DNA of 64,000 nucleotides from Luzula sylvatica (Eukaryota; Streptophyta; Magnoliopsida; Poales; Juncaceae), in contig OX326957.1 of NCBI GenBank assembly GCA_946800325.1, positions 49,285,307 to 49,349,306 of the forward strand, written 5' to 3'. Shown one piece after another: positions 1-11,637 of the stretch; the first letter of the stretch is position 1, and each line of letters begins with the position of its first letter. The position numbers and the translations under genes are program-made. The notes below the pieces were generated by a model. It saw only the letters and a program-made list of their open reading frames with translations. It did no database searches and was not told the DNA's origin.

Positions 1-1
1 T

Positions 2-835
2 TGGAGGAGTTTCCAATTAGGATTGGGAACAAGATTGAGTTTTAGCTCAGCGTATCACCCTCAGACTGATGGGCAGTCCGAGAGGACGATTCAGACTTTA
101 GAAGACATGTTGCGAGCGTGCACTATTTCTATGCGTGGATCTTGGGAGGATTACATACATTTGTGTGAGTTTGCATACAACAACAGCTACCACTCTAGTA
201 TTGGGGTCGCACCCTTCGAGGCATTGTATGGTAGTCGTTGTCGTACTCCTTTATATTGGGATCCGGTAGGTTCGGGACCACTTCTAGGACCTGATCTAGT
301 AAATGAGAGTGCTCAAAATTTAAGGTTGATAAAAGAGCATCTCCAAGCAGCTCAAGATCGTCAAAAGAAGTATGCTGATCCAGGGCGAAGACATGTAGAG
401 TTTCAACCCGGCGATCATGTTTTGTTACGAGTTTCACCAACCCGGGGTGTGATGCGTTTTGGGGTGAAGGGTAAGCTTAGACCTAGATATATCGGGCCAT
501 TCGAGATTCTCGAGCGAATTGGTGTGTGCGCTTATCGTTTAGCTTTACCTCCATCATTATCCGAGGTACACGATGTTTTTCACGTTTCGCAACTACGAAA
601 GTACCTTCATGGGGAGGGACATATAATTGATTTTTCGAACCTCCACTTCGAACCAGATCTAAGTTATGAGGAGATTCCTATACGCCTTCTTGACTCTCGT
701 GACCAAGTTTTACGTACCAAGATTATTAAGTACGTTAAGGTGCAATGGAGCAACCATTCCGAGCGGGAATCTACATGGGAACGTGAGGAAGAGATGAAGA
801 GGAAATATCCAAATCTTTTTCCCTATCAAGGTTAG
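2..835 (+). CDS. Ty3/gypsy chromovirus pol, 3' end (integrase and chromodomain), partial
   Basis: The frame is open to the left edge of the window, so the true start lies outside; the stop is TAG at 833-835. The protein is the C-terminal part of a gypsy polyprotein. It begins in the integrase core with the family motif AYHPQTDGQSERT, which holds the catalytic Glu, followed by FAYNNSYHSSIG and PFEALYG. Then come the GPF/Y-type segment (LRPRYIGPFEIL), the DVFHVSQLRKY motif, and a C-terminal chromodomain-like segment ending in ESTWEREEEMKRKYPNLF. This order is typical of Tekay/Del-type chromoviruses. In that family the integrase inserts the cDNA and the chromodomain is thought to target chromatin. 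No stop or frameshift is seen in the visible part. A purine tract and LTR follow directly. The clade name rests on remembered motifs; the family call is firm. Confidence 0.9.
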   Translation, partial: WRSFQLGLGTRLSFSSAYHPQTDGQSERTIQTLEDMLRACTISMRGSWEDYIHLCEFAYNNSYHSSIGVAPFEALYGSRCRTPLYWDPVGSGPLLGPDLVNESAQNLRLIKEHLQAAQDRQKKYADPGRRHVEFQPGDHVLLRVSPTRGVMRFGVKGKLRPRYIGPFEILERIGVCAYRLALPPSLSEVHDVFHVSQLRKYLHGEGHIIDFSNLHFEPDLSYEEIPIRLLDSRDQVLRTKIIKYVKVQWSNHSERESTWEREEEMKRKYPNLFPYQG

Positions 836-866
836 CTTCGTATGTTTAGAGGACTAAACCATCTTT

Positions 867-879
867 AAGGGGGGAATAA
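867..879 (+). other. Polypurine tract of the gypsy element
   Basis: A purine run (AAGGGGGGAATAA) lies between the pol stop and the first TG of the LTR. This is the place and composition expected for the plus-strand primer of an LTR retrotransposon. Confidence 0.8.
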
Positions 880-2692
880 TGTAATAAATATCAAAAATCT
901 ACGTTTGGGGTGTGATAGTTTCGTATGTTTACGTTAGATTCCTTACATGGTCCATAATATAATCCCCATGTTTATTAATTATGTAGTTGTTATGGCTAGT
1001 AAACAATTTAATAAATCCATAGGGTATTTGTGCATATTTCCAATATTCATTTCCATGGGCCAAATAAATGTAGTAACCAGCCCATATTATTTCCCTCAAG
1101 TGGATAAACTTCACCATGCTGTTCATGTGTCATGTCGAGCATAGGCCATTTTCCCCCAAATCATAATAGAGAGACTAAGAGAGAAATTAGGAGACTTTCA
1201 ACCAAATTAGCAAACTAGTAAAGAGTAGAAGGTGTCAAAGGTGGAATTAGATAAATTAGCAAGCAAGAAATCAAGCTCCATCAACTTTCCCTGTTTTTCT
1301 CTAATCTTCGTTTTCGATATTAGCTTACATCTTTCGAACAATCGCTGCATCCTGCCAGGTGAGTGATATCCTCACTTTTCTCTTATTAAGACATGAATAT
1401 TCAACCTATTTTAGTTATTTTGAAAAAAGAGATTTTTCCAAGAACCGTGCTAAATAACGAAAACATAAATTATCTCGTTTATAATAGCGAGGTATTTTAT
1501 TTAATATGATTTTGAATGGTAGGTGCAAAGAAACATATTAGCGATTTTAAAGATTTCAGAAACTAGGGTTTTGAATTTTAAAACCTGAAAATAAGATTGT
1601 GAATTTAACAATGTTTTAATGTTTGATACTTTATGAAATACCAAGGCAATATTTCGAATTTTGATAAGATTACTTGGAGAATATTTTTATAACCGAAAAG
1701 GGATTAACTAGATAAAATAATTATATATATGTGATATTTTAGTAATAAGAATTTCAGGAAATCCGGATGTCACGCGAGACAGTTGTGTTGACATAACGGG
1801 TTGTACTGATCTGTTTTGTTTATGAGATGTGTGTTTGTGATGTGATGTGAATTGCGTGGCATCCAGTTTTATATTTGAGGGGAAAATTAGTAACTTCGGC
1901 GTAGTGTAAAATTCCCGACCCATTAGGGGTCTGGTCCGTGGCGAAATGATATCCAATCGTCTAGGCTCATGTGTCGAGAATCGCGATTCCCGGAGCTCTG
2001 TGTTTCTCCAACGAAGTCGGATTAGCTCTCCACTTTAGTTGGCACTTCAGTTGAATGCTATTCGTACCCTCACCCGGAAAACAATCAGATTTCGAGAATG
2101 TAAACCTTATGAGATTTTAAAATCCGGGAAACACTATTTTGATACATATTTCGTAAAGCGTTTTCATAATGCAGATCATGTGTTATCATATTTTATTTAG
2201 AATCGTGATGTCATTTCTATAATTTATTCTTATATGTCTTAATAAGCTAGACTCAAAGTCACACACTTAGTCATTTCTGTGACTAACGATTTTTATTTTC
2301 ATGTTTGAGTCTAGGTGCGGAGGATAGAGCAGCGGGAGATTAGGGGTGAGCGCGACTTTTAGTTGTCATCACGGAGTGTTAGTGTACTTTCTGTTTTGTC
2401 CCTGTGAGTATTTTGTTGAGTCATTTGTGAGTCACACTCATATGTCCTATGTATATATCTTATGCTTCCGCAACTCGTCTTTGAATTATGTTAGCTCCGT
2501 GATGTGTTTTAGGTGAATATGCATATGTCTAGATTTTCGTTTTGTAAATATGTGGATGTGTTTGGGCATATGTATATTTTTATGTAGTGTTTTCGAAATT
2601 ATGTTTTGTTTTGTTATGGTCAGCCTGTGGCATATGAGATATATGCTGGCGGATTGCCGCACCCATTCGTTTTGGGGTGTCACACTACGCAC
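880..2692 (+). mobile_element. 3' LTR of the gypsy chromovirus
   Basis: The LTR begins TGTAATAAAT right after the purine tract and ends GGGGTGTCACA. The right boundary is set because, from about 2693, the sequence matches the copia C 3' region near 32630 (the shared stretch reads TGTGTGACC, then AGGTTCG). It holds no long open frame. A splice-donor-like GGTGAGTGA near 1358-1367 may mark a spliced leader. A related LTR lies in the opposite orientation at 40742. The 5' LTR lies outside the window, so target duplication and LTR identity cannot be checked. Confidence 0.75.
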
Positions 2693-3183
2693 ATGTGTGA
2701 CCAGGTAGGTTCGGTTAACGATGGCAGTAGGCTGTTTCCATAGCACTACAAGCCCATGAGCGGGATCTAGTCACTCCATCATGGCTACCCATGTTAACAC
2801 GAAGAATGATTGTGATCATTGTGCCTATCTCGAATAGCGGTCATTAGTTCTCTTGTTAGCGATATCCGTTAATCAAAAGGCATGGTTATAGTCATCCTTA
2901 TATTTTGATTAACTATACTTATTCCTCGAGTCCGAATTGAGTTAACAAATTTCAATCGATATTAACCGTTAATATCATTGACTGTGGCCACAGTTTTCGT
3001 TAATCAATTCACCGAGTGGCCAAAGAGATATCTCTTCCTTTCGGAATAAACAATTCCTATCTTGGAGACTCACATTGAATTCCGTGTTTCGGACAATACC
3101 CAATGATGACCGTTTTAACTCCCTGTTACGGTGAGCGTAAGATCATATCAAAGCATTGTGTTACGCACGTAACGCAATCAATG

Positions 3184-4698
3184 TGATAAGAGGAAAATTA
3201 AGCACATTTTTAGTATATAATTTGGGGATCTTAGCTCTTTCAAATGACAACTTTGTGTATATAATTGTTCATATTTAAGATTGCAAGAATATTTCTTCAC
3301 TAAGTGTGTTTTATTGATAATTTTAGGTTTTTGGGCGAAAGTTTTTGGCATTCCAACAGTGTAGTTGTCTTCCTCTCCTCGCGCCGATAAAATCGATATA
3401 TTATATTGTCCATTTCGGTACACGTATGAAGAAGGAGGCAAGAAATCTACCACACAAAAGTCTACACCAAATTCTATACGAAAACCACTCACACTATAAC
3501 CACCATTCAGCCCACCTTCCTCACCTATAATTACCAAACTACCCTCAATCCTCTCAACCATCTCTTGACCAATGGGAAGGCTCCAAAGACATTATAAATA
3601 GATCCCAAGGGCCCATGGGGCAGGATGCTCTTTTTTTTACTCTCTCACTTTCTTCTTCACTCTCTCTCTCTCTCCCTCTCCAAGCACTCTCAAGAACTCT
3701 CAAGAACTTTCAAGAACCACTCAAGTTTCATTAATTCGGGAATTTCCTCCATCTCCAGATTCAAGCTTTCTTCATTTGGTGAAAAGATCTAAGGAAGTCA
3801 TAAAAGAGACTCCACAACCGGACTCGAAGCCTTCTTCATCCGGTGAAAACGTGTTCTTAATTTCCGGTCTCGAAGCCTTCTTCAACCGGGAAAGTCGACT
3901 TCTTCAAGACGAGAAAACCGCTCAATCTCCTAGCTTCCTAGCGATTCGAGCATCAATCGTTCACTCACAAGGAAGGAGTACCTCTAATCACGTTGAAGCT
4001 TTCTTCTCGTTTTAGGTGTAGTCTTTTCAATTCTCGAATTTGTTGTGTAAATATAACTTGTTTGATTCTAAATCTTTGTTCTAATTTGAGTTTTTAATTT
4101 GATCTTTTTCTCTTTATTCTCTTAATCTCAGTTTAATTATTTTCCAAAACAAATCTAGAACCAAACTTAATTTAAAAACTTCAAATAGAAAACTAACTCA
4201 GAAATCCAGTATATATTCTTGTTTAACCTAATTCAGTACATTCTATATCTCGAAAGTTAAAATTGTTTCTTTCATTGCGTAGATCTTGATTTCTAGTTTC
4301 GGGAACTTTTTGAATTGTAGAATTTCATGAAATATTCGAATTGATATGAATTTTTGAAAACTGTCACTTAAACTGAAAACCTGCTGTTTCCAGGGGACTG
4401 TTTTTCAGAGACCTGATTGTAATTCGTTAATAACTTTTTATTCTGTTGTCCATATTGTTTGAAATTTTAGGATAAATTTGATAATATTCAGAACTATCTC
4501 TACACAAATTTTCATTAATTTTGGAAACTTCGAAATAATTATTTTAAAGATCTGAAGTTTAATCCTATTTTGACGCAATAGCTCCCTGTGGAACGAATCT
4601 ATTATTTTCTGCTATACAACCATATAATTAACTTGTTTGATATTACGGGACTTTAAAACAACGATACACATTTTAGAAGTGCAAAATTTCCGTTATCA
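3184..4698 (+). mobile_element. Solo LTR of an Athila-like gypsy element, with 5-bp target duplication
   Basis: The element starts TGATAAGAGG and ends CCGTTATCA, with matching TGATAA/TTATCA ends. The 5-bp CAATG occurs directly on both sides (3179-3183 and 4699-4703). Copia C shows the empty site near 33113-33125 (GCAATCAATG followed by ATCCCCTC). The LTR resembles the Athila-type LTR at 28453-30118: both share a stretch near GGGGAT..TTAGC, a TATA-like TTATAAATAG (near 3591 here), a CT-rich run and repeated CAAGAACTC-like motifs. No internal sequence remains, so it arose by LTR-LTR recombination. Confidence 0.9.
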
Positions 4699-4703
4699 CA
4701 ATG

Positions 4704-5875
4704 GTCCCCTCAAGTAAGAAGAACCTAATACCCTACTCGTCGCGAGTCCATCTATAATGACTAAACCATGTCATGGTCTCGCGGATTCGGTCATATCCAA
4801 TATATGTCACCTAGCATATATCTACGTTCCCGATTCGACAAACACGTTTGTCATATGATTAGCAAAACATAATCATCTCCTCGGCTAACGTACTAGTGTA
4901 CGCATTCAGTCTATTCCCTTGTAATAGAAATGCTTCTCTCTTAAGCAAACTGACCCGCGACTAGGGATGTTTAGAAATGAAACTTTAAGTGTGACGGTTT
5001 CGCTGCACATGGTCCTCAACCATGTCGACGTCCACACATGTTCAAATAAAAGTTCATGTAATCATATTACACAACCCCGCACACAGTTTTCATATAAGGT
5101 GAATGCATGAAAATTTAAGTAAACAAAATTTTCAAAAGGGATGCATTCATACGGAGTAAGTATTTGGGTGATACAACGTTTACCTATGGGTATCTCCATA
5201 CCCACAACCTGCGAGGACTATAGTATTAGATAACTACACTCTACTCTCTTCTTCCTCCTCTAGGTATCTCCATACCCATAGTCATCGCATGACAGTCACG
5301 CGCGACTAGAGAGAGCGGTTTTGTAAACGGGTCCGAACGTTGCCGTTAGTGTTAATCAACATCAGATTTGGAACATTTCCAATACCTACGATCACATCAT
5401 TTCATAAAATTTCATGGATCAATGAAATTTTCTGAGTATTGGCTAGAAGTGGTTGTGACCTCGGCATTTTTGGCTTGTACTATTGCGTGCCACGCAATAT
5501 ACAACCATAAATCCGATAACTCGTGACTACTCGAGTTTGGTCATGTATGCTTGATCCATACCGCTTTCTTTTGTGATTCATAACCACAATATACTCGCCC
5601 CCGTAAATAGAATCATTATTGGTCATGTGAAACCTTTCCACATAACCATGTTTTCGTTTAATCAAATCATGTACACACTTTGTGATCGAAAGTCGTGCTA
5701 CATATTTGGTCGTGCTAAATATTTGGAAACTGTCGTTGTTATAACTGTTTATAACCAACACGTCCTCCACACCATTATAGATAAAATAAAATCCTGAATT
5801 ATTTTGTAAAGTATTCAAGGATAACATTCACCGCTATCAATACAAATCCCGATGAATTTAAATATACATAACCAT

Positions 5876-5958
<83 letters not shown>

Positions 5959-8748
5959 CCATTATACATTCAAACTCATGTGATTCGTTGGATTTTATTG
6001 ACGGTGAATTAGACGCTTCATCTATACGACATATAGCCATATACATATCATGACAGATATAATAGATCCTCACATCAAATGTAAAGCATCATATTTTTAT
6101 TTTCGCCCTGCTTGATGTCTCACATCGAGCCGTAGAAAAATTCTGCCATTCGACATCTCTATTTAATTCCGCCAAGGAGTTATATGTTGAAAACTTTTTT
6201 CAACAATATGTCGATATACGTGCTATAATATAGAACGAGGAACTTCTTAGATCTATCCTATAGATCTTCACGCTTAATTCATAAGCGGTCTCGCCTAAAT
6301 TTTTGTGTCGTTACAAGAAATATAACGCGGCTCCCACTAACCTTCATGTGTACACAAAGTTTTCATTCGTTCCGACAATGTTATGGCAGTTTATAACTTC
6401 ATCAAAACGAATATTCCAATTCCGAGAAGCTTTCTCTAATCCATCATATGGATCGTTAAAGCGTACATATCTTATCCCCGATTCTTATGAATCGACAAAA
6501 CCGTAAGATTGTGTGAAGTACACATCCTTTCATAAAATTTATGTCAAGAAATTCGGTTTTGACATCCATTTTGCCACATCATATAGTCATAATACGCGAC
6601 CATGTCAAGCAGAATTTCGAGAATATGAAAGCATGGCAACATGCGAAAACGTTTCTTCATAGTCGGACTATGAAATTCTTGAAACTCTTCGCTACGAGCC
6701 TCGCTTTGCATATATGCGTATTCCTATCCGTGTCAGGTCTCATCTTGAAAACCCATTGTCTTTTCACGGGTCTAACCCGGAAAGTAATGAAATCAAGTTC
6801 TAAACTTGACAATTTTACACAGATCGAATCTCAGAATTCAGGACATCATGTCATGTGGAATCAACCTTTCATAGCATCGTTGTAGGATATCGAATCATCA
6901 AATGATTTCGATCTATCATCATTAGCCACGGTAAATCCGTATTTACCGGCTTATGATATAGCCTACTTGATCGACCAATAATTCCTTTGTGTGTTCGACT
7001 CTTATTCATCAACTCTTGATGAAGTCGTGTCAACATTCATCGGTACAATGTTTATTTTCAGATCTCGAACTCTTTCGAGATTTATTCTACTCCCACTAGC
7101 CCGCATAGAGATTAGCAACATCAAGTTTCAAACTTGTGCGCATCGAGTCCTCCTCCAAGAAGTCATCTCTTCGAGCCATGAAAATCTTATTTTCGTCGGG
7201 ACGTTAGAACTAATACCCTTTAGTTTCCTTAAGGATATATGTCATAAACGAACAATTTTCAGATTTCGGGTTGAGTTTAACCGAAACCAATTTCGAAATA
7301 TACTCACATCCACAAATCTGTACAAATGACAACTTCGGAACCATTCCGATCCATATCTAATATGGCGTCTTTTATACCGATTAGAAGGTTTATGGTCCAT
7401 ATCTAATATGCAACCATTCATTAGTGCCGTTGTCTCAAGGGCGTATCCCCAAAACATTTTTGGGAGATCCTATTGACTTATCATTTATCGAACCATGTTT
7501 AACATGCGTTCATTTCCTCTTTTCGAATACATCTTTAATGTTCCGAATAAAGGTAATCGTGAAACGATTCCACAATCATAAATGATCATCAATACTCATA
7601 ACTCAAATATCGCCTCTTCGATCCTATCGAATTGCGTAGCTCAAATACTTGCCTCCTCGATCCTATCAAAGGGCTTTGATTTTCTTGCTAAGTCGATTTT
7701 GTATTTTGTTTTTGAAACTCTTTGAACCTTTCAAAAAATGTCCGTTGCGGCACGCATTAAACAGATATTATCATATCTACTTTAATCGTCCGTAAACGTA
7801 ACAAAATACCGATAGCCTCCTCTTGCCTCGGAATTTATCGGATCTTTTACATCTTAATGTAATTTCCAATAATTCGTTGAATCTTTCTCCAACCTTTGGA
7901 GAATGATGCCTTTTGTCATCTTGCCTAATATATAAGTATCGCATTAATCAATCGATTCTAATTCGAATGATTCTAGCAATCCATCATATGAAATCTAGAT
8001 ACACGTATCTCGTTTATATGGCCAAGACGCCAACGCCAAAAGAAGCAATCAACTTCTAGGTTTAATCCTCCTCGGATTTCACCGTTCGTTGAGTCATTAG
8101 TTCGGACAACTCCTTGTCCGAACTTTCTGTTTGGAAAACATTTTCCCAAAATACCCTTAGACATACATTTCTTTCGATCCCTCATTTGAATTACAAGGAC
8201 ATCCACGCATCTATATACATTGGATTCCTCGGATACTCCGAGCATGTCCAATTCAATTTTAAATCGCATCTCATGCAATTCAGGGATCGACTTATCTATC
8301 GAATGCATATGATATTCGGTCAAGAAGATCAAATCTCGTACCAACAACACACGAGTGTTAATCAAAGACCCGTAAGGCGTCTCAAAATTAACCAACTCTT
8401 TGAGCCGCATTGAACCATTCAACGCGCTCTAGCTCTTGAAACTATTTCAAGAGCGTTGTGTTTTATTTTCATATACACCCGAATTCTGAAAACAATTTTG
8501 AGAAATTTGCGTCTATACATGCCACCACAAGGCACATAATATTGTTCGATTCCTTCTTAAGTTTATCGAACCCGGCTTTCTCTAAAACCAAAGCCTCGAG
8601 CCCTGAATGTACCATTTCCGTGTGCAACACGTTCCTTTAAGTCTAAGAACTATTCTTTACCTATCAAGATTAATTACGGTAATCCCGGCCCAAAAGCCAT
8701 CTATCATATCGATCTCATCGATATATTTGGTGTTGCTTGAAAACATGA
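4704..8748 (-). pseudogene. Decayed copia gag-pol of element A
   Basis: On the minus strand, translated patches match the better-kept copia-2 polyprotein but are broken by stops and frameshifts. At 8422-7973 a Gag-like patch reads LKELVNFETPYGS, YHMHSIDKSIPELHEM and QMRDRKKCMSKG, then runs into the pre-integrase RLGHINEIRVSR without the zinc knuckle or protease. At 7457-7242 an integrase C-terminal patch begins FWGYALETTA. Around 5827-5480 there is an RT-like patch where the catalytic YVDD appears as GVED. The same damage is largely shared with C and B, so these copies seem to come from an already non-coding parent. Confidence 0.7.
5879..5956. repeat. (AT)n microsatellite
   Basis: An almost pure AT dinucleotide run of about 78 bases lies inside copia A. 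The matching places in C (near 34300) and B (near 21305) hold only short runs, so the expansion happened in this copy. Confidence 0.95.
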
Positions 8749-8907
8749 TTCTAAATGGATGATGAAGATTAAGCTGCTAACCGTGCGTACTTAATGAATA
8801 TGCTTATATGATGAATATATGAATTGTATTATTTTATCGAATCTATAACCCTCATACCGATACGGGACTCCAAGTCCATAACACCCGAGATCGATATTTC
8901 GCAATCC

Positions 8908-8939
8908 TCCCACAAGTGACGAAGGCCTATCGAGTGGGA
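8908..8939 (-). other. Leader hairpin 1 of element A
   Basis: A 6-bp stem TCCCAC/GTGGGA encloses a loop containing GACGAAGGCC on the plus strand, or GGCCTTCGTC in RNA sense. The same stem is kept in copia-2 (14485-14516) and C (37287-37318). B (17155-17186) has a G.U pair in it. Confidence 0.65.
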
Positions 8940-9131
8940 TCTCGCTTATTTAGGTAGGATATAATCCAATCGCATCATATGCGACTCTCGAACCTTTTAG
9001 AATTTCGGTGATGGATCGTATCACATACAATCCCAGTTCCGTGTGTGCATTCTAACTATGCCCCGAACTCCAATCGGATTGGTTTGGATGGTTAAGTCAT
9101 AACCATATCAAACGTATCGTTCAAATGAACT

Positions 9132-9168
9132 ACTCACGTGCATGACGAAGGCCTAGAAACACGTAAGT
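9132..9168 (-). other. Leader hairpin 2 of element A
   Basis: The stem is ACT, one mismatch, ACGTG pairing with CACGT, one mismatch, AGT; the loop again holds GACGAAGGCC. In C the same place (37511-37545) has ACT-a-GTGAG with CTCAC-a-AGT. The five inner pairs have changed while pairing is kept. Confidence 0.7.
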
Positions 9169-9205
9169 CCCCATTTAACGCTTGCCACCCATTAGTACCA
9201 TCAAC

Positions 9206-9238
9206 ATGTGTGCATGACGAAGGCCTAGAAACACACAT
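9206..9238 (-). other. Leader hairpin 3 of element A
   Basis: A perfect 7-bp stem ATGTGTG/CACACAT surrounds the same GACGAAGGCC loop. In C the stem is TCACGTG/CACGTGA (37585-37617). Confidence 0.7.
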
Positions 9239-10493
9239 ATTGTGATACCAATTTCGATGGTTGATGATATGGAAGGCATTTCCATGACTTAAATATTATG
9301 AGGGATCATGACATTCATGTATAATAATTCGTGACATAATCATATTATATCACTATCACAAGATTTTCAAAATGCATATGATTTATTTAGGAAGACTAAT
9401 TATTCTAAATAATTAATTATCTAATATGCTAGTATGATTGAATTAATTGATTAGAGATAAAGATAGGCCTAAAGGTATGTATATCTCATATACACCTTTT
9501 CAAACAGAAAACTGCATACACCCTTTTAGTAATCTGTCAGAACGAAAATGGTAAATTCATCTGACAGAAAATCAACTAGCACGACAGTTGTATATAATCT
9601 TATTATATTTCCAACCCAATTTGGCCCAGCCCAATTGGAGTTCGGACCCGAAAGTTACGGCCGTTTTACTGACTATATGTCAAACTGTCGCATCATTTCG
9701 CTATTTCATTAGAACGACACCGATACTTCGCTCAAATGAAATATATTACAACATGAAAGTTCTAGATAATCTCATTATCTAACTAACCCAATTTGAACCA
9801 TTCAAATCGGAATTCTCTACTGAACGTTATACCAGTTTTTGTAAAATACGAACAAACGAAAAGGTAAGTATATCAATAGACACCTTTTCAACCAGAAAAC
9901 TACAGACACCTTTTCAGTATTCTGTTGAAACGAAAATATTAAATTATTCCAACCGACTTTGAACGTGAACGAAAGTTCTAGATAATCTTATTATCTAACT
10001 ATCCCAATTGGATTGGACTCAATTGGAGTTTCGATACGACATATACGGACGTTTTAGTGTCTGTATGTCAAACAGTCGCACCCTTTCAGTATTCCATAAA
10101 AACGACACTCATAATTCGTTCAAATGAAAACACTTTCTGTATCAAAGTCATAGATAATCTCATTATCTAACTACGCCAATTTGATCCAATCAATTTGGAG
10201 TTTCCCACTGAAAATATCTTAGTTTTACTCACTGTTTCGTATTCGAATTTTCTGCAGATTTTGCCGTATCTTCCGTTTTCGCTCGTTTCTGAAACGATAA
10301 ATCATGAAACCTTTTCACGATAATTCCTAGATACTCTCAATCAACTTTTGATTGATCTCTAGCGAATTCTACTTGTGATTTTTATCAAAATTGGAATCTC
10401 TATATCTATCATCATGCAAACGGGTACGAACTTTGATAACCGTGCGTATATCGAATATACGACTATGATTCGACCCTCGAATCGATGGCGATC

Positions 10494-10505
10494 GCTCTGA
10501 TACCA
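10494..10505 (-). other. Primer-binding site of copia A
   Basis: The plus strand reads GCTCTGATACCA, so the minus strand reads TGGTATCAGAGC, the usual plant copia site complementary to initiator tRNA-Met. One base separates it from the LTR end at 10507. Confidence 0.95.
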
Positions 10506-10506
10506 C

Positions 10507-11637
10507 TGTTGGGAATTCACCCGTCCCCGGGCCCGCACAGCGGATATGAAGGACCGGTCCGGTTACCTAAATCCAAGATCATGCCATGACTTCGAGGGTA
10601 CGATGCAATAGAAGGATAGACGATTACCAGCGTGAAATTGATCACGCACGACGGGTTGATCGCTCGCATCCTTCTCTTCTTTCAGTGTCACGTTGGTGAC
10701 TAGCCCGTGCGTCCCATACCACACGTCTCCCACCGTCTTGACACGCCTCCGGTTGTCTTCATGCGTCCCGTTTCCGATTCGCTCGTTTCCGTCTCCGACA
10801 GATTTCGTTCCTCCGAATCGATCACAACCGAAAGAGCCCCAGATGTTGCTCCTCTACTTGTATCCACCTTGACTCGTAAGACGTCGGTCGCGGGTGCCAC
10901 TGCCTAGACGAAGCACCGTCGAACTTGCTCGATTGATTGATTCTCTTCTCCGGAAAAACTGTTTTTCTCGGTTCTCTCTCTTTACACTCTTTCACTCAAT
11001 AGAAAGATGTCTCTCAATATTTCTAGAATATTCTGAATATTCTGAATTAATTTACATCTGGATTGACCCTTTCACTCAATAGAAAGATGTCTCTCAATAT
11101 TTCTGGAATATTATGAATATTCTGAATAAATTCACATCTGGATTGACCAGAGAGAGAGGGAGAAACATCCTATTTATATCACATAAGATTAGGATTGGCC
11201 AAAAGACATGTATATCCAATATACACTCTTTCACACAGAAAGTTGCATGAATCTGTCCAGTATTCTGTCCATACGAAATTGGTAAATTCCTCTGACAGAA
11301 AATCAACCAACACGAAAGTTGTAGATAATCTTATTATCTACACGACCCAATTTGGCCTGGCCCAATTAGAGTTCGCATGCAAATGTTATGACTGTTGTAC
11401 TAACTGTATGTCATACTGTTGCTCCCTTTCGGTATTTCATAGAAACGACACTGATACTTCGTTCATATGAAATATATTTATATATGAATGTTGTAGATAA
11501 TCTTATTATCTATCTAACACAATTTGAACCATTCAAATTGGATTTTCCTACTAAAAGATATGACCACGAATGTACGCCTACATTCGTTTATCCTTGTGTA
11601 CACTTTTACGGTTGATCCTGAAACTGTATTTCCTTCA
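10507..11637 (-). mobile_element. 5' LTR of copia A
   Basis: In plus orientation the LTR runs from TGTTGGGAATTC to TTTCCTTCA, about 1131 bp. In element sense it begins TGAAGGAAATAC and ends CCCAACA. A TATA-like box (minus strand ATATAAATAGG) lies near 11173. A roughly 70-bp stretch with ATAGAAAGATGTCTCTCAATATTTCT is present twice in a row near 11000-11140. The next bases, from 11638, belong to copia-2 reverse transcriptase, so A inserted into copia-2. Confidence 0.85.

Larger units (their letters stand above)
8749..10493 (-). other. 5' leader of copia element A
   Basis: This is the untranslated leader between the primer-binding site and the gag start, with no long frame. Next to gag it holds three hairpins (8908-9238). 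Between about 9470 and 10250 it carries three stretches resembling parts of the element's own LTR, including the motif with GATAATCTTATTATCTA and the GAAACGACAC motif. These appear to be LTR-derived duplications. Copia-2 carries a palindrome array at the same place. Confidence 0.6.
2693..10506 (-). mobile_element. Copia element A, internal region (decayed), 3' end cut by the gypsy insertion
   Basis: This is the inside of a minus-strand Ty1/copia element whose 5' LTR is at 10507-11637. It aligns by eye along its length with element C (32630-38850) in the same orientation and with B (16908-22895) in reverse. Inside are a solo gypsy LTR (3184-4698), a long AT microsatellite (5879-5956), a broken gag-pol (about 4704-8748) and a long 5' leader (8749-10493). 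No 3' LTR is visible because the gypsy element sits at 2692/2693. Confidence 0.75.
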
